A stretch of DNA of 64,000 bases, from positions 1 through 64,000 of the forward strand of contig NZ_JAERUC010000149.1 of assembly GCF_016745505.1 (NCBI RefSeq), given 5' to 3'. Every line of letters begins with the position of its first letter. Within the stretch, counting starts at the first letter, position 1. Positions 50,395-57,973 of this stretch are shown in pieces. Origin of the DNA: Streptomyces silvae (GTDB lineage: Bacteria > Actinomycetota > Actinomycetes > Streptomycetales > Streptomycetaceae). The position numbers and the translations under genes were made by a program. The notes beneath the pieces are model-generated. The model saw only the letters and a program-made list of their open reading frames with translations. It had not been told where the DNA came from and did not search any database.

Positions 50395-51455
50395 GGACCG
50401 ATGCGCGACGTCATCACGATCCGCAGGTACGCGGTTTCGCCAGTGACAACTACGCCGGTGCGCACCCGGAGATCCTGGCGGCCCTCGCCCTCGCCAACGG
50501 CGGCCATCAGGTCGCCTACGGCGAGGACGACTACACCGGACACCTCCAGCGGGTCATGCACAGCCACTTCGGCCCCACCGCCGAGGCCTTCCCGGTCTTC
50601 AACGGCACCGGGGCGAACGTCGTCGCCCTCCAGGCGCTGGCCGACCGCTGGGGCGCCGTGATCTGCGCCGAGTCCGCCCACATCAACGTGGACGAGGGCG
50701 GGGCGCCGGAGCGGGTGGGCGGACTGAAGCTGCTCACCGTCCCGACCCCCGACGGCAAGCTCACCCCGGAGCTCATCGACCGTGAGGCGTACGGCTGGGA
50801 CGACGAGCACCGGGCCATGCCGCAGGTCGTCTCGATCACCCAGAACACCGAGCTCGGCACCGTCTACACACCCGCCGAGATCCGCGCCATCTGCGAGCAC
50901 GCCCACGCGCACGGGATGAAGGTCCATCTCGACGGCGCCCGGATAGCCAACGCCGCCGCGTCGCTGGACGTGCCCATGCGCACGTTCACCAACACGGTCG
51001 GGGTCGACGTGCTGTCCTTCGGCGGCACCAAGAACGGCGCGCTCTTCGGCGAGGCCGTCGTCGTCCTGAACCCGGACGCGGTCCGGGCGATGAGGCATCT
51101 GCGCAAGCTGTCGATGCAGCTCGCCTCCAAGATGCGCTTCGTCTCGGTCCAGCTGGAGGCGCTGCTCGCGAAGGACCTCTGGCTGCGCAACGCGCGCCAC
51201 GCCAACGCCATGGCCCAGCGGCTCGCGGACGGGGTCCGGACCGTGGACGGCGTGGAGATCCTCCACCCCGTCCAGGCCAACGCCGTGTTCGCGCGACTGC
51301 CGCACGAGGTGACCGAGCGGCTGCAGAAGCGGTTCCGGTTCTACTTCTGGGACGAGAAGGCCGGGGACGTCCGCTGGATGTGCGCGTTCGACACCCGTGA
51401 GGACGACGTCGACGCCTTCGTGCTGGCGCTCAAGGAGGAAATGGCCCGGCAGTAG
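50373..51455 (+). CDS. Low-specificity L-threonine aldolase-type PLP enzyme
   Basis: A 360-residue fold type I PLP enzyme of the threonine aldolase/beta-eliminating lyase family. Landmarks are RGFASDNYAGAHPEIL, the phosphate-binding FNGTGANVVALQ, the cofactor-stacking SAHINVDEGG, the Asp in VHLDGARIANAA and the Schiff-base Lys in LSFGGTKNGALFGE. It cleaves L-threonine or related beta-hydroxy amino acids to glycine and an aldehyde. GTG 50373 is the only plausible start in frame and overlaps the SDR gene. Confidence 0.92.
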   Translation: MADPATVRTDARRHHDPQVRGFASDNYAGAHPEILAALALANGGHQVAYGEDDYTGHLQRVMHSHFGPTAEAFPVFNGTGANVVALQALADRWGAVICAESAHINVDEGGAPERVGGLKLLTVPTPDGKLTPELIDREAYGWDDEHRAMPQVVSITQNTELGTVYTPAEIRAICEHAHAHGMKVHLDGARIANAAASLDVPMRTFTNTVGVDVLSFGGTKNGALFGEAVVVLNPDAVRAMRHLRKLSMQLASKMRFVSVQLEALLAKDLWLRNARHANAMAQRLADGVRTVDGVEILHPVQANAVFARLPHEVTERLQKRFRFYFWDEKAGDVRWMCAFDTREDDVDAFVLALKEEMARQ

Positions 51456-51786
51456 CGAGTGCATAAAGATGCGGTCGACCGGAAATGCATTGCTTCCGGT
51501 CGGCCGCATCGTTACGCTCCACGGGCATGGGGCTGATCCAGCACGCCCTGGCCGCCCTGCTGCGGGCCGGGGGCATCGACGCCCGGTTCTCCTTCGGCGA
51601 GGAGCGGCCGGCTGCGCGCCGCGACCGGGGTTCAATGAAATGGACTATCCGGTAGTCTATGGCGTACCGCACCCAGAGGCCCTGCACGCGCTGCAGAGCT
51701 CACGTGACGGTGAGGAGCCGGCCCGGAACCTTCCGGCGTCGCTCTGAGCACCCCGCCCCCGAACCGCCCTCCGGAGCAATGCACCC
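51456..51786 (+). other. 331-base gap with a doubtful 42-residue ORF
   Basis: Besides the hairpin, ATG 51527 to TAG 51655 reads a possible 42-residue peptide (GLIQHALAALLRAGGIDARF). It has no clear ribosome binding site; it may be a remnant. GACTA-TCCGG-TAGTC (51644-51658 area) is a small inverted repeat containing TAGTCT, a possible -10 box for the next gene. Confidence 0.3.
51468..51510 (+). terminator. Long hairpin terminator of the DUF6421 operon
   Basis: Arms of 17 bases (51468-51484 and 51494-51510) pair with a single G-T wobble around a 9-base loop, starting 13 bases after the aldolase stop. Confidence 0.8.
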
Positions 51787-52479
51787 ATGACCCTGACGAT
51801 CGCGGTCTCCGACGAGGTCCGCACCCTCGCCCCCGGCTTCACCCATCTCGCCGTCGAGGCGCACGGCCTCGTCAACGGCCCCAGCGACGAGGACAGTTCG
51901 GCGCTGCTGGACGACGCGGTCCGGCGGCTCACGGAGCGGCTCGGCGGCCGGGCCCCGCACGAGGACCCGCATGTCGCCGCATGGCGCGAGGTGTACACGG
52001 CATTCGGGGCCAAGCCCTCCCGCACCCGCAACTCCGCCGAGGCCCTCGCCCGGCGCGCGCTCACCGATGCCGGACTGCCGCGCATCAACCGCCTGGTCGA
52101 CCTCTACAACGCGATCAGCGTCGCGCATCTGATCCCGGTCGGCGGCGAGGACACCGACCACATCCGGGGTGCCATGCGGCTCGTGCGCTCCACCGGCCAG
52201 GAACCCTTCCCCACGGTCGCGGGCGGCGAGGAGGCGGTGGAGCACCCCGAGCCGGGGGAGGTCGTCTGGCGGGACGACGAGGCCGTCACGTGCAGGCGCT
52301 GGAACTGGCGCCAGGGCACGCGCACCCGCCTCACCGAGGAGTCGGTCAACGCCGTCTTCCTCCTGGAGGGACTGACTCCGGCGACCGCGGCGGAGCTCGG
52401 CGCCGCGGCCACCGAGCTCGCCGAGTCGCTGGAGAAGATCAGCCCCGGAGCACGGATCACCCTCCACGACCCGGCGTGA
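51787..52479 (+). CDS. B3/4 tRNA-binding/editing domain protein
   Basis: A 230-residue stand-alone B3/B4 domain like that of the phenylalanyl-tRNA synthetase beta chain. The signature AWREVYTAFGAKPSRTRNSA and LPRINRLVDLYNAISVAHLI are typical. In the synthetase this domain removes mischarged Tyr from tRNA-Phe; stand-alone members may act in trans or on other substrates. No tRNA synthetase gene is nearby. Confidence 0.88.
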   Translation: MTLTIAVSDEVRTLAPGFTHLAVEAHGLVNGPSDEDSSALLDDAVRRLTERLGGRAPHEDPHVAAWREVYTAFGAKPSRTRNSAEALARRALTDAGLPRINRLVDLYNAISVAHLIPVGGEDTDHIRGAMRLVRSTGQEPFPTVAGGEEAVEHPEPGEVVWRDDEAVTCRRWNWRQGTRTRLTEESVNAVFLLEGLTPATAAELGAAATELAESLEKISPGARITLHDPA

Positions 52480-52513
52480 CGCGTCCTCCGGTGCCCGTGG
52501 CGCGTGCGACGGA

Positions 52514-53236
52514 TCAGCCGAGCTCGCGCGCCTCCGCGGGCGTCGGAGCCGTACCGCCGAGGTGGGCCGGGACCCACCAGGTGTCGGCCGCGTCCTTGGG
52601 GCGCACCGGGTAGGCGCGCTGGGCGGCCTCCAGGAGCTCCTGGACGCGCTCGCGCAGCCGGCGGGTGATCGCGCCCGCGTACTGGTCGGTGGGGGCCTCC
52701 ACGGCCTCGCCCACGCGGATGGTGATCGGGGTGTGGCTGCGGCGGAAGTTGCGCGGCCGGCCCTTCGTCCACAGCCGCTGGGTCCCCCAGAGCGCCATCG
52801 GGATCAGCGGTACGCCGGCTTCCTGCGCGAGCCGTGCGGCGCCCGACTTGAAGCTCTTCAGCGTGAACGACTGGGAGATCGTCGCCTCGGGGAACACGCC
52901 GACGATCTCGCCCGCGCGCAGGGACGCGAGCGCGTGCGCGTAGGCGTCCTCGCCCTGGTTGCGGTCGACGGGGATGTGCTTCATCCCGCGCATCAGCGGA
53001 CCGGACACCTTGTGCCGGAACACGGACTCCTTCGCCATGAAGCGGACGAGCCGCTTCTGGGGCAGGGCGCCCAGGCCGGTGAAGATGAAGTCCAGATAGC
53101 TGATGTGGTTGCTGACCAGAACCGCGCCACCGGTCTTCGGGATGTGCTCCGAACCCTGGGTGTCGATCTTCAGGTCGAGCGCCTTGAACAGCGTGCGAGC
53201 GGCGCCGATGACCGGCCGATAGACGAGTTCTGCCAT
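52514..53236 (-). CDS. 1-acyl-glycerol-3-phosphate acyltransferase family protein
   Basis: A 240-residue PlsC-type acyltransferase. Motif I is VSNHISYLDFIF (HxxxxD), motif II is the Arg/Val block around EKSVFRHKVSG-like sequence, motif III is VGVFPEATISQSF (FPEA in place of FPEG) and motif IV is VPLIPMALWG. It esterifies position 2 of lysophosphatidic acid in phospholipid synthesis, though many actinomycete members act on other acceptors. ATG 53236 is used. Confidence 0.9.
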   Translation of the reverse strand: MAELVYRPVIGAARTLFKALDLKIDTQGSEHIPKTGGAVLVSNHISYLDFIFTGLGALPQKRLVRFMAKESVFRHKVSGPLMRGMKHIPVDRNQGEDAYAHALASLRAGEIVGVFPEATISQSFTLKSFKSGAARLAQEAGVPLIPMALWGTQRLWTKGRPRNFRRSHTPITIRVGEAVEAPTDQYAGAITRRLRERVQELLEAAQRAYPVRPKDAADTWWVPAHLGGTAPTPAEARELG

Positions 53237-53455
53237 CTGGATGAAGACCCTTCTTCAATGCCTGGGGAGGGTTCTCCCGGCGGAAGTTACGCAGCCGTAG
53301 GTTTTCGGCATTGGGGCGATCGTGCCCCATGTGCGACGCCGTGGCCAGCCCCAAAGGGCCCGGCGCGAGAGATTCTCGTCACGTGAATCCTCCGGGAATG
53401 TAATGAGACCGTGGGGTGCTGACCCTTTGCGCAGAGCTCTGAGAGGGAGGCCGGG
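53237..53455. other. Intergenic gap, no clear features
   Basis: About 219 bases between divergent acyltransferase and thioredoxin-like genes. It is partly AT-rich near 53385-53405, where promoters for one or both genes may lie. I see no conserved site. Confidence 0.3.
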
Positions 53456-53782
53456 ATGGACGGGCGGACGACGGCAGGCACGCTGGACGCGGCCCAACTC
53501 GGCGCGGAACTGGGGGATCGGGCCACGCTGGTGCAGTTCTCGACCGCGTTCTGCCAGCCGTGCCGGGCCACCAGGCGCACCCTCGCGGAGGTGGCGGGCA
53601 TGGTCGAGGGGGTCGCCCACGTCGAGATCGACGCCGAGGCGCATCTCACGCTGGTACGCAGCCTCGGCATCAGCCGGACCCCCACGGTCCTCGTCCTCGA
53701 CGCGGCCGGCCGCATCGTCCGCCGCGCGGCGGGGCTTCCGCGCACGGTGGACGTCGTCGCCGCGCTGGGAGAGGCGATGTGA
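53456..53782 (+). CDS. Thioredoxin-like protein with CQPC motif
   Basis: A 108-residue thioredoxin fold. The active site is TLVQFSTAFCQPCRATRRTL, with CQPC in place of the WCGPC of classical thioredoxin; the cis-Pro loop is ISRTPTVLVLD. The missing Trp and the QP dipeptide should change its redox potential. No signal peptide. GAGAGGGAGG precedes ATG 53456. Confidence 0.88.
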   Translation: MDGRTTAGTLDAAQLGAELGDRATLVQFSTAFCQPCRATRRTLAEVAGMVEGVAHVEIDAEAHLTLVRSLGISRTPTVLVLDAAGRIVRRAAGLPRTVDVVAALGEAM

Positions 53783-53818
53783 CGGGCCGTGACGCTTCTC
53801 CCACATGACGGGACGCAC

Positions 53819-53848
53819 TTGACTGTGCACACCACGCATCGTCACTCT
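53819..53848 (+). promoter_or_regulatory. Promoter of the leader peptide/flavin reductase unit
   Basis: TTGACT (53819-53824), 18 bases, CACTCT (53843-53848). Transcription would begin at or within a base of ATG 53855, so the leader peptide is probably translated from a leaderless message. Confidence 0.5.
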
Positions 53849-53854
53849 GACGCT

Positions 53855-53935
53855 ATGCCGCCAGAACCCCTTCTCTTCGGCCGGGTCCATGTCGACCTCG
53901 TGCGCCACGCGAGCGCGCGCTGTCCGGGTGCCTGA
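53855..53935 (+). CDS. Leader peptide upstream of flavin reductase
   Basis: A 26-residue ORF containing RVHVDLVRHASARC, which matches the recurring Streptomyces putative leader-peptide pattern (Arg-x-His-Val-Asp-Leu... ending in a Ser/Cys cluster). Such peptides sit before sulfur and flavin reductase genes, and Cys-dependent attenuation has been described for related small upstream ORFs in mycobacteria. The stop is 43 bases before the flavin reductase ATG; short inverted segments (TCCGGGT with ACCCGA) in between could form alternative hairpins. A longer open frame from 53889 is the shadow of this region. Confidence 0.6.
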   Translation: MPPEPLLFGRVHVDLVRHASARCPGA

Positions 53936-53978
53936 GAACCCACGGACCCGAACGCCCCCTCGCAGAAGGATCTTTCCC

Positions 53979-54485
53979 ATGACGGCCTCGCCCGACCTCG
54001 GCACCTCCCGGACGGCTTCCCCCGAACTCCTCCGCTCCGTCTTCCGGCAGCACGCGGCCGGCGTCGCCGTGATCACGGCCGCCGGTGCCGGTCCGGTCGG
54101 CTTCACCGCGACCTCGCTCAACTCCGTCGCCGCCGAGCCACCGCTCATCTCCTTCGGGGTGGGCACCTCGTCCTCCAGCTGGCCCACGGTCGCCGAGGCG
54201 GACCACGTGGGCGTGCACATACTCGGCGAGGACCAGCACGAGCTCGCCGCGACCTTCGCCCGCAGCGGCGCCGACCGGTTCGGCCCGTCCACCGACTGGC
54301 GCACGGGACCCGAGGGGGTGCCGCTGCTCGGGGGAGTGGTGGCCTGGCTGGTCTGCCGTGTGGTGGCCCGGATCCCGGCGGGGGACCACCGCATCGTGAT
54401 CGGCGAGGTCGTGGCCGGGGACCCGGCGCGGGGCGGCCGGCCGCTGGTCTACCACCAAGGGCGTTTCACCGCTCTGCGAGACTGA
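53979..54485 (+). CDS. Flavin reductase family protein
   Basis: A 168-residue FMN-binding split-barrel protein. LLRSVFRQHAAGVAVITAAG, the FMN-phosphate segment GFTATSLNSVAAEPPLISF and the C-terminal GDHRIVIGEVVAGD are typical of NAD(P)H:flavin reductases that supply reduced FMN to two-component monooxygenases, including those for sulfonates. ATG 53979 has AGAAGGA upstream. The preceding leader peptide suggests attenuation control. Confidence 0.9.
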   Translation: MTASPDLGTSRTASPELLRSVFRQHAAGVAVITAAGAGPVGFTATSLNSVAAEPPLISFGVGTSSSSWPTVAEADHVGVHILGEDQHELAATFARSGADRFGPSTDWRTGPEGVPLLGGVVAWLVCRVVARIPAGDHRIVIGEVVAGDPARGGRPLVYHQGRFTALRD

Positions 54486-54686
54486 GGGCGAGCAGGGTGC
54501 TGCTGGTGCGGAGTCCGTTGGCTACGTCACAGTTCCAAGCGCTTGCTTATGGGTAACGTACTGGGTGTACTGGCGAGTAATATTCGACCGGGAGCCGGGT
54601 CGCCCCGACCGGAAACCGCCCGATAAGGCGCCTATGCTGCGTGCAACAAGGCAGCCCAGAAATGACGATGCAGTAGGAGAGCCGGC
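54486..54686 (+). promoter_or_regulatory. Promoter region of the etfBA operon
   Basis: It contains CAAGCGCTTG (54536-54545), a perfect 10-base palindrome; a direct repeat of GTACTGG; an AT-rich segment GAGTAATATTCG; and TATGCT (54633-54638), a likely -10 box. The ribosome binding site TAGGAGAG precedes GTG 54687. Confidence 0.4.
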
Positions 54687-55472
54687 GTGAGCTTGAGGAT
54701 CGTTGTCTGTGTGAAGTACGTGCCCGACGCCACCGGCGACCGGCACTTCGCCGATGACCTGACCCTGGACCGTGACGACGTCGACGGTCTGCTGTCGGAG
54801 CTCGACGAGTACGCGGTCGAGCAGGCGCTGCAGATCGCCGACGAGGCGGACGACGCGGAGATCACCGTGCTCACGGTGGGTCCCGAGGACGCCAAGGACG
54901 CGCTGCGCAAGGCGCTGTCGATGGGTGCGGACAAGGCTGTCCACGTCGAGGACGACGACCTGCACGGCACCGACGTCATCGGCACCTCCCTGGTGCTGGC
55001 GAAGGCCGTGGAGAAGACCGGTTACGACCTGGTCATCTGCGGCATGGCGTCGACGGACGGCACCATGGGTGTCCTCCCGGCGCTGCTCGCGGAGCGCCTC
55101 GGCGTCCCGCAGGTCACGCTGCTCTCCGAGGTCTCGGTCGAGGGCGGCACGGTCAAGGGCCGCCGTGACGGCGACTCCGCGAGCGAGCAGCTCGAGGCGT
55201 CCCTGCCGGCCGTGGTCTCGGTGACCGACCAGTCGGGCGAGGCCCGCTACCCGTCCTTCAAGGGGATCATGGCGGCGAAGAAGAAGCCGGTCGAGTCCCT
55301 GGACCTGGAGGACCTGGAGATCGAGGCGGACGAGGTCGGCCTGGGCGGCTCCTGGACCGCGGTGGACTCCGCGGCCGAGCGTCCCGCCCGTACGGCGGGC
55401 ACGATCGTCAAGGACGAGGGCGAGGGCGGCAAGCAGCTGGCCGAGTTCCTTGCGGGCCAGAAGTTCATCTGA
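54687..55472 (+). CDS. etfB: Electron transfer flavoprotein beta subunit
   Basis: A 261-residue protein starting LRIVVCVKYVPDATGDRHFA. It carries the AMP-binding strands of the alpha/beta domain, the YDLVICGMASTDGTMGVLPA signature and AVVSVTDQSGEARYPSFKGI, diagnostic of EtfB. It forms a dimer with EtfA and carries electrons from acyl-CoA and other dehydrogenases to the respiratory chain. Followed by etfA after 57 bases. Confidence 0.96.
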   Translation: MSLRIVVCVKYVPDATGDRHFADDLTLDRDDVDGLLSELDEYAVEQALQIADEADDAEITVLTVGPEDAKDALRKALSMGADKAVHVEDDDLHGTDVIGTSLVLAKAVEKTGYDLVICGMASTDGTMGVLPALLAERLGVPQVTLLSEVSVEGGTVKGRRDGDSASEQLEASLPAVVSVTDQSGEARYPSFKGIMAAKKKPVESLDLEDLEIEADEVGLGGSWTAVDSAAERPARTAGTIVKDEGEGGKQLAEFLAGQKFI

Positions 55473-55529
55473 GCCCCGCCGTTCCCTCCATCGCCCCGCC
55501 CTCCCTCGCACGCAGGAGATTGAAGTCCC

Positions 55530-56492
55530 ATGGCTGAAGTTCTCGTCTATGTCGACCACGTGGACGGTGCCGTCCGCAAGCCCACCCTGGAGCTGCTGAC
55601 GCTCGCCCGCCGCGTCGGCGAGCCGGTCGCCGTCGCCCTCGGCAACGGTGCCGCCGACACCGCCGCCGCGCTCGCCGAGCACGGCGCGGTCAAGGTGCTC
55701 ACCGCCGACGCGCCGGAGTTCGCCGACTACCTCGTCGTACCGAAGGTGGACGCGCTCCAGGCCGCGTACGACGCCGTGTCGCCGGCCGCCGTGCTGCTGC
55801 CCTCCTCGGCCGAGGCCAAGGAGATCGCGGCCCGCCTCGCGCTCCGCATCGGTTCCGGCATCATCACCGACGCCGTCGACCTGGAAGCCGGTGACCAGGG
55901 CCCGGTCGCCACGCAGTCCGCGTTCGCCGCCTCGTACACCACCAAGTCCCGTGTCTCCAAGGGCACCCCGGTCATCACGGTCAAGCCGAACTCGGTCGCC
56001 GTCGAGGCCGCCCCGGCCGCCGGCGCCGTCGAGGCCCTCACGGTCTCCTTCTCGGCGACGGCCACCGGCACCAAGGTCCTCTCGCGCACCCCGCGTGAGT
56101 CGACCGGCCGCCCGGAGCTGACCGAGGCCGCGATCGTCGTCTCCGGCGGCCGTGGCGTCAACGGCGCGGAGAACTTCGCGATCATCGAGGCGCTCGCCGA
56201 CTCGCTCGGTGCGGCCGTCGGTGCCTCGCGTGCCGCGGTCGACGCCGGCTGGTACCCGCACACCAACCAGGTGGGCCAGACCGGCAAGTCGGTCTCCCCG
56301 CAGCTGTACATCGCCTCCGGCATCTCCGGCGCGATCCAGCACCGGGCCGGCATGCAGACCTCGAAGACCATCGTCGCGGTCAACAAGGACGCCGAGGCGC
56401 CGATCTTCGACCTCGTCGACTACGGCGTCGTCGGCGACCTGTTCGCCGTCGTCCCGCAGCTCACCGACGAGGTCAAGTCCCGCAAGGGCTGA
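55530..56492 (+). CDS. etfA: Electron transfer flavoprotein alpha subunit
   Basis: A 320-residue FAD-binding partner of EtfB. The N-terminal domain resembles EtfB (VLVYVDHVDGAVRKPTLELL). The FAD domain carries AIVVSGGRGVNGAENFAIIE, WYPHTNQVGQTGKSVSPQLY, ISGAIQHRAGMQTSKTIVAV and DLFAVVPQLTDEV, the classic EtfA signature. GCAGGAG precedes its ATG. Confidence 0.97.
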   Translation: MAEVLVYVDHVDGAVRKPTLELLTLARRVGEPVAVALGNGAADTAAALAEHGAVKVLTADAPEFADYLVVPKVDALQAAYDAVSPAAVLLPSSAEAKEIAARLALRIGSGIITDAVDLEAGDQGPVATQSAFAASYTTKSRVSKGTPVITVKPNSVAVEAAPAAGAVEALTVSFSATATGTKVLSRTPRESTGRPELTEAAIVVSGGRGVNGAENFAIIEALADSLGAAVGASRAAVDAGWYPHTNQVGQTGKSVSPQLYIASGISGAIQHRAGMQTSKTIVAVNKDAEAPIFDLVDYGVVGDLFAVVPQLTDEVKSRKG

Positions 56493-56519
56493 CCCGGCAG
56501 GAGCTCTGCCCGTACGAAG

Positions 56520-56559
56520 GCCCGGGGCCGCGTGGTGTTCTCACCGCGCGGCCCCGGGC
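56520..56559 (+). terminator. Hairpin terminator of etfBA
   Basis: A perfect 13-bp stem (56520-56532 with 56547-56559) and a 14-base loop, followed by TGTTT, 27 bases after the etfA stop. Confidence 0.85.
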
Positions 56560-56589
56560 TGTTTCCGATCACCATTGACGCAAGGACCG

Positions 56590-56662
56590 GGAGACTTATA
56601 ACTTCACTATGCGGATGAGAGATTCCGGGAAGCGGAAACAGTGAAGCATGGAGGGTACGGTC
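56590..56662 (+). promoter_or_regulatory. Promoter/operator region of the DUF6986 gene
   Basis: AT-rich (CTTATAACTTCACTATGCGG) with the inverted repeat TTCCG-N5-CGGAA inside ATTCCGGGAAGCGGAAAC (about 56623-56640). TTCACTATGCGGA just before it is a second partial copy. Such TTCC/GGAA palindromes are typical IclR- or GntR-type sites. Confidence 0.4.
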
Positions 56663-57961
56663 ATGGGTCAGCAGGAGAAGGTGGCGACGAGCCTCGCCGG
56701 CACGGTCGGTGAGGAGATCAGCGCCTCCCTCACGTCGGTGGACGCCGAACTCGCCCGCCGCTACCCGGGAGACCCCGGCACCCGCCAGCCCGTCCACACC
56801 GTCTACGTGCCCGCCGACGACTTCACCGCGACGACCATCCGCACCTGGGGCGACCGGGCGCTGGCCGCGCTCGACGAGCACGCCCCCGACGCCGCCTCGC
56901 TCGCCTCGGTCCTCGGCCTCCCGCAGGACCTCGCGGAGCCCGTCCACGACCGCGTACGCGCCAAGCTGGAGCGCGAGCCGGTCGAGGACCTGCGCATCGA
57001 CTTCGAGGACGGCTACGGGCCCCGTCCCGACGCCGAGGAGGACGAGGCCGCCGCCCGCGCGGCGCGCCTGGTCGCCGAGGCGTACGCCGGCGGCACCGCG
57101 GCCCCGTACATGGGCATCCGGATGAAGTGCATGGAGGCCGCCGTACGCGACCGGGGCATCCGCACCACGGACATCTTCCTCACCGGCCTGATGCGCGCGG
57201 GAGGGCTCCCCGACGGGCTCGTCCTGACGCTGCCCAAGGTGACCTACCCCGAACAGGTCACCGCCTTCGTACGGCTGCTGGAGGCCTTCGAGGAGACCCA
57301 CGGGCTGCCCGCAGGACGCCTCGGGTTCGAGATCCAGATCGAGACCAGCCAGTCGATCCTGGCGGCCGACGGCACGGCTGCCGTGGCCCGCATGATCGTC
57401 GCCGCCCGGGGCCGGGCAACCGGACTGCACTACGGGACCTTCGACTACAGCGCCTGCGTCGGCGTCAGCCCGGCCTACCAGGCGAGCGACCACCCCGCCG
57501 CCGACCACGCCAAGGCCGTCATGCAGGTCGCCGCCGCCGGTACCGGCGTACGGGTCTGCGACGGCTCCACGAACGTGCTGCCGGTCGGACCCGCCCAGCA
57601 GGTCCACGACGCCTGGGGCCTGCACCACGGCCTGACCCGCCGCGCGCTGGCCCGCGCCTACTACCAGGGCTGGGACATGCACCCGGGGCATCTGCCCACC
57701 CGCTACGCCGCCGTCTACGCCTTCTACCGCGAGGGCCTCGGCCAGGCAGCGTCCCGGCTCGCCGCCTATGTGGCCAAGGCCGGCGGGGACGTCATGGACG
57801 AGCCCGCCACCGCCAAGGCGCTCAGCGGCTATCTGCTTCGCGGCATCGACTGCGGGGCCCTGGACGCCACCGAGGTCACGGAGCTCACCGGTCTGAGCCG
57901 CGCGGACCTCGACGGCTTCGCCTCACCCCGCCGCGGCGGGCTGACCGTGACGGCGCCGTAA
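56663..57961 (+). CDS. DUF6986 family protein (HpcH/HpaI aldolase/citrate lyase superfamily)
   Basis: A 432-residue TIM-barrel protein. Features shared with the CitE/HpcH and malate synthase superfamily are LRIDFEDGYGPRPDAEEDEA (Asp/Glu metal ligands), YMGIRMKCMEAAVRDRGIR, LTLPKVTYPEQVTAFVRLLE, FEIQIETSQSILAADGTAAV and LHYGTFDYSACVGVSPAYQA. An Mg-dependent C-C lyase or condensation reaction on a short acid such as glyoxylate is likely. ATG 56663 has GGAGGG 7 bases upstream; ATG 56648 is in frame. Confidence 0.85.
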   Translation: MGQQEKVATSLAGTVGEEISASLTSVDAELARRYPGDPGTRQPVHTVYVPADDFTATTIRTWGDRALAALDEHAPDAASLASVLGLPQDLAEPVHDRVRAKLEREPVEDLRIDFEDGYGPRPDAEEDEAAARAARLVAEAYAGGTAAPYMGIRMKCMEAAVRDRGIRTTDIFLTGLMRAGGLPDGLVLTLPKVTYPEQVTAFVRLLEAFEETHGLPAGRLGFEIQIETSQSILAADGTAAVARMIVAARGRATGLHYGTFDYSACVGVSPAYQASDHPAADHAKAVMQVAAAGTGVRVCDGSTNVLPVGPAQQVHDAWGLHHGLTRRALARAYYQGWDMHPGHLPTRYAAVYAFYREGLGQAASRLAAYVAKAGGDVMDEPATAKALSGYLLRGIDCGALDATEVTELTGLSRADLDGFASPRRGGLTVTAP

Positions 57962-57973
57962 GGGCTCGGCGCC

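Noticed and set aside
51397..51747. 116-residue plus-strand frame downstream of the aldolase
   Set aside because: It begins inside the aldolase gene in another frame and crosses its terminator hairpin; only a doubtful 42-residue ORF remains in the gap.
53889..53978. Extended N-terminus for the flavin reductase (start at 53889)
   Set aside because: The added residues are Arg/Pro-rich and unlike the family; ATG 53979 has a good ribosome binding site, and the upstream stretch encodes a leader peptide in another frame.
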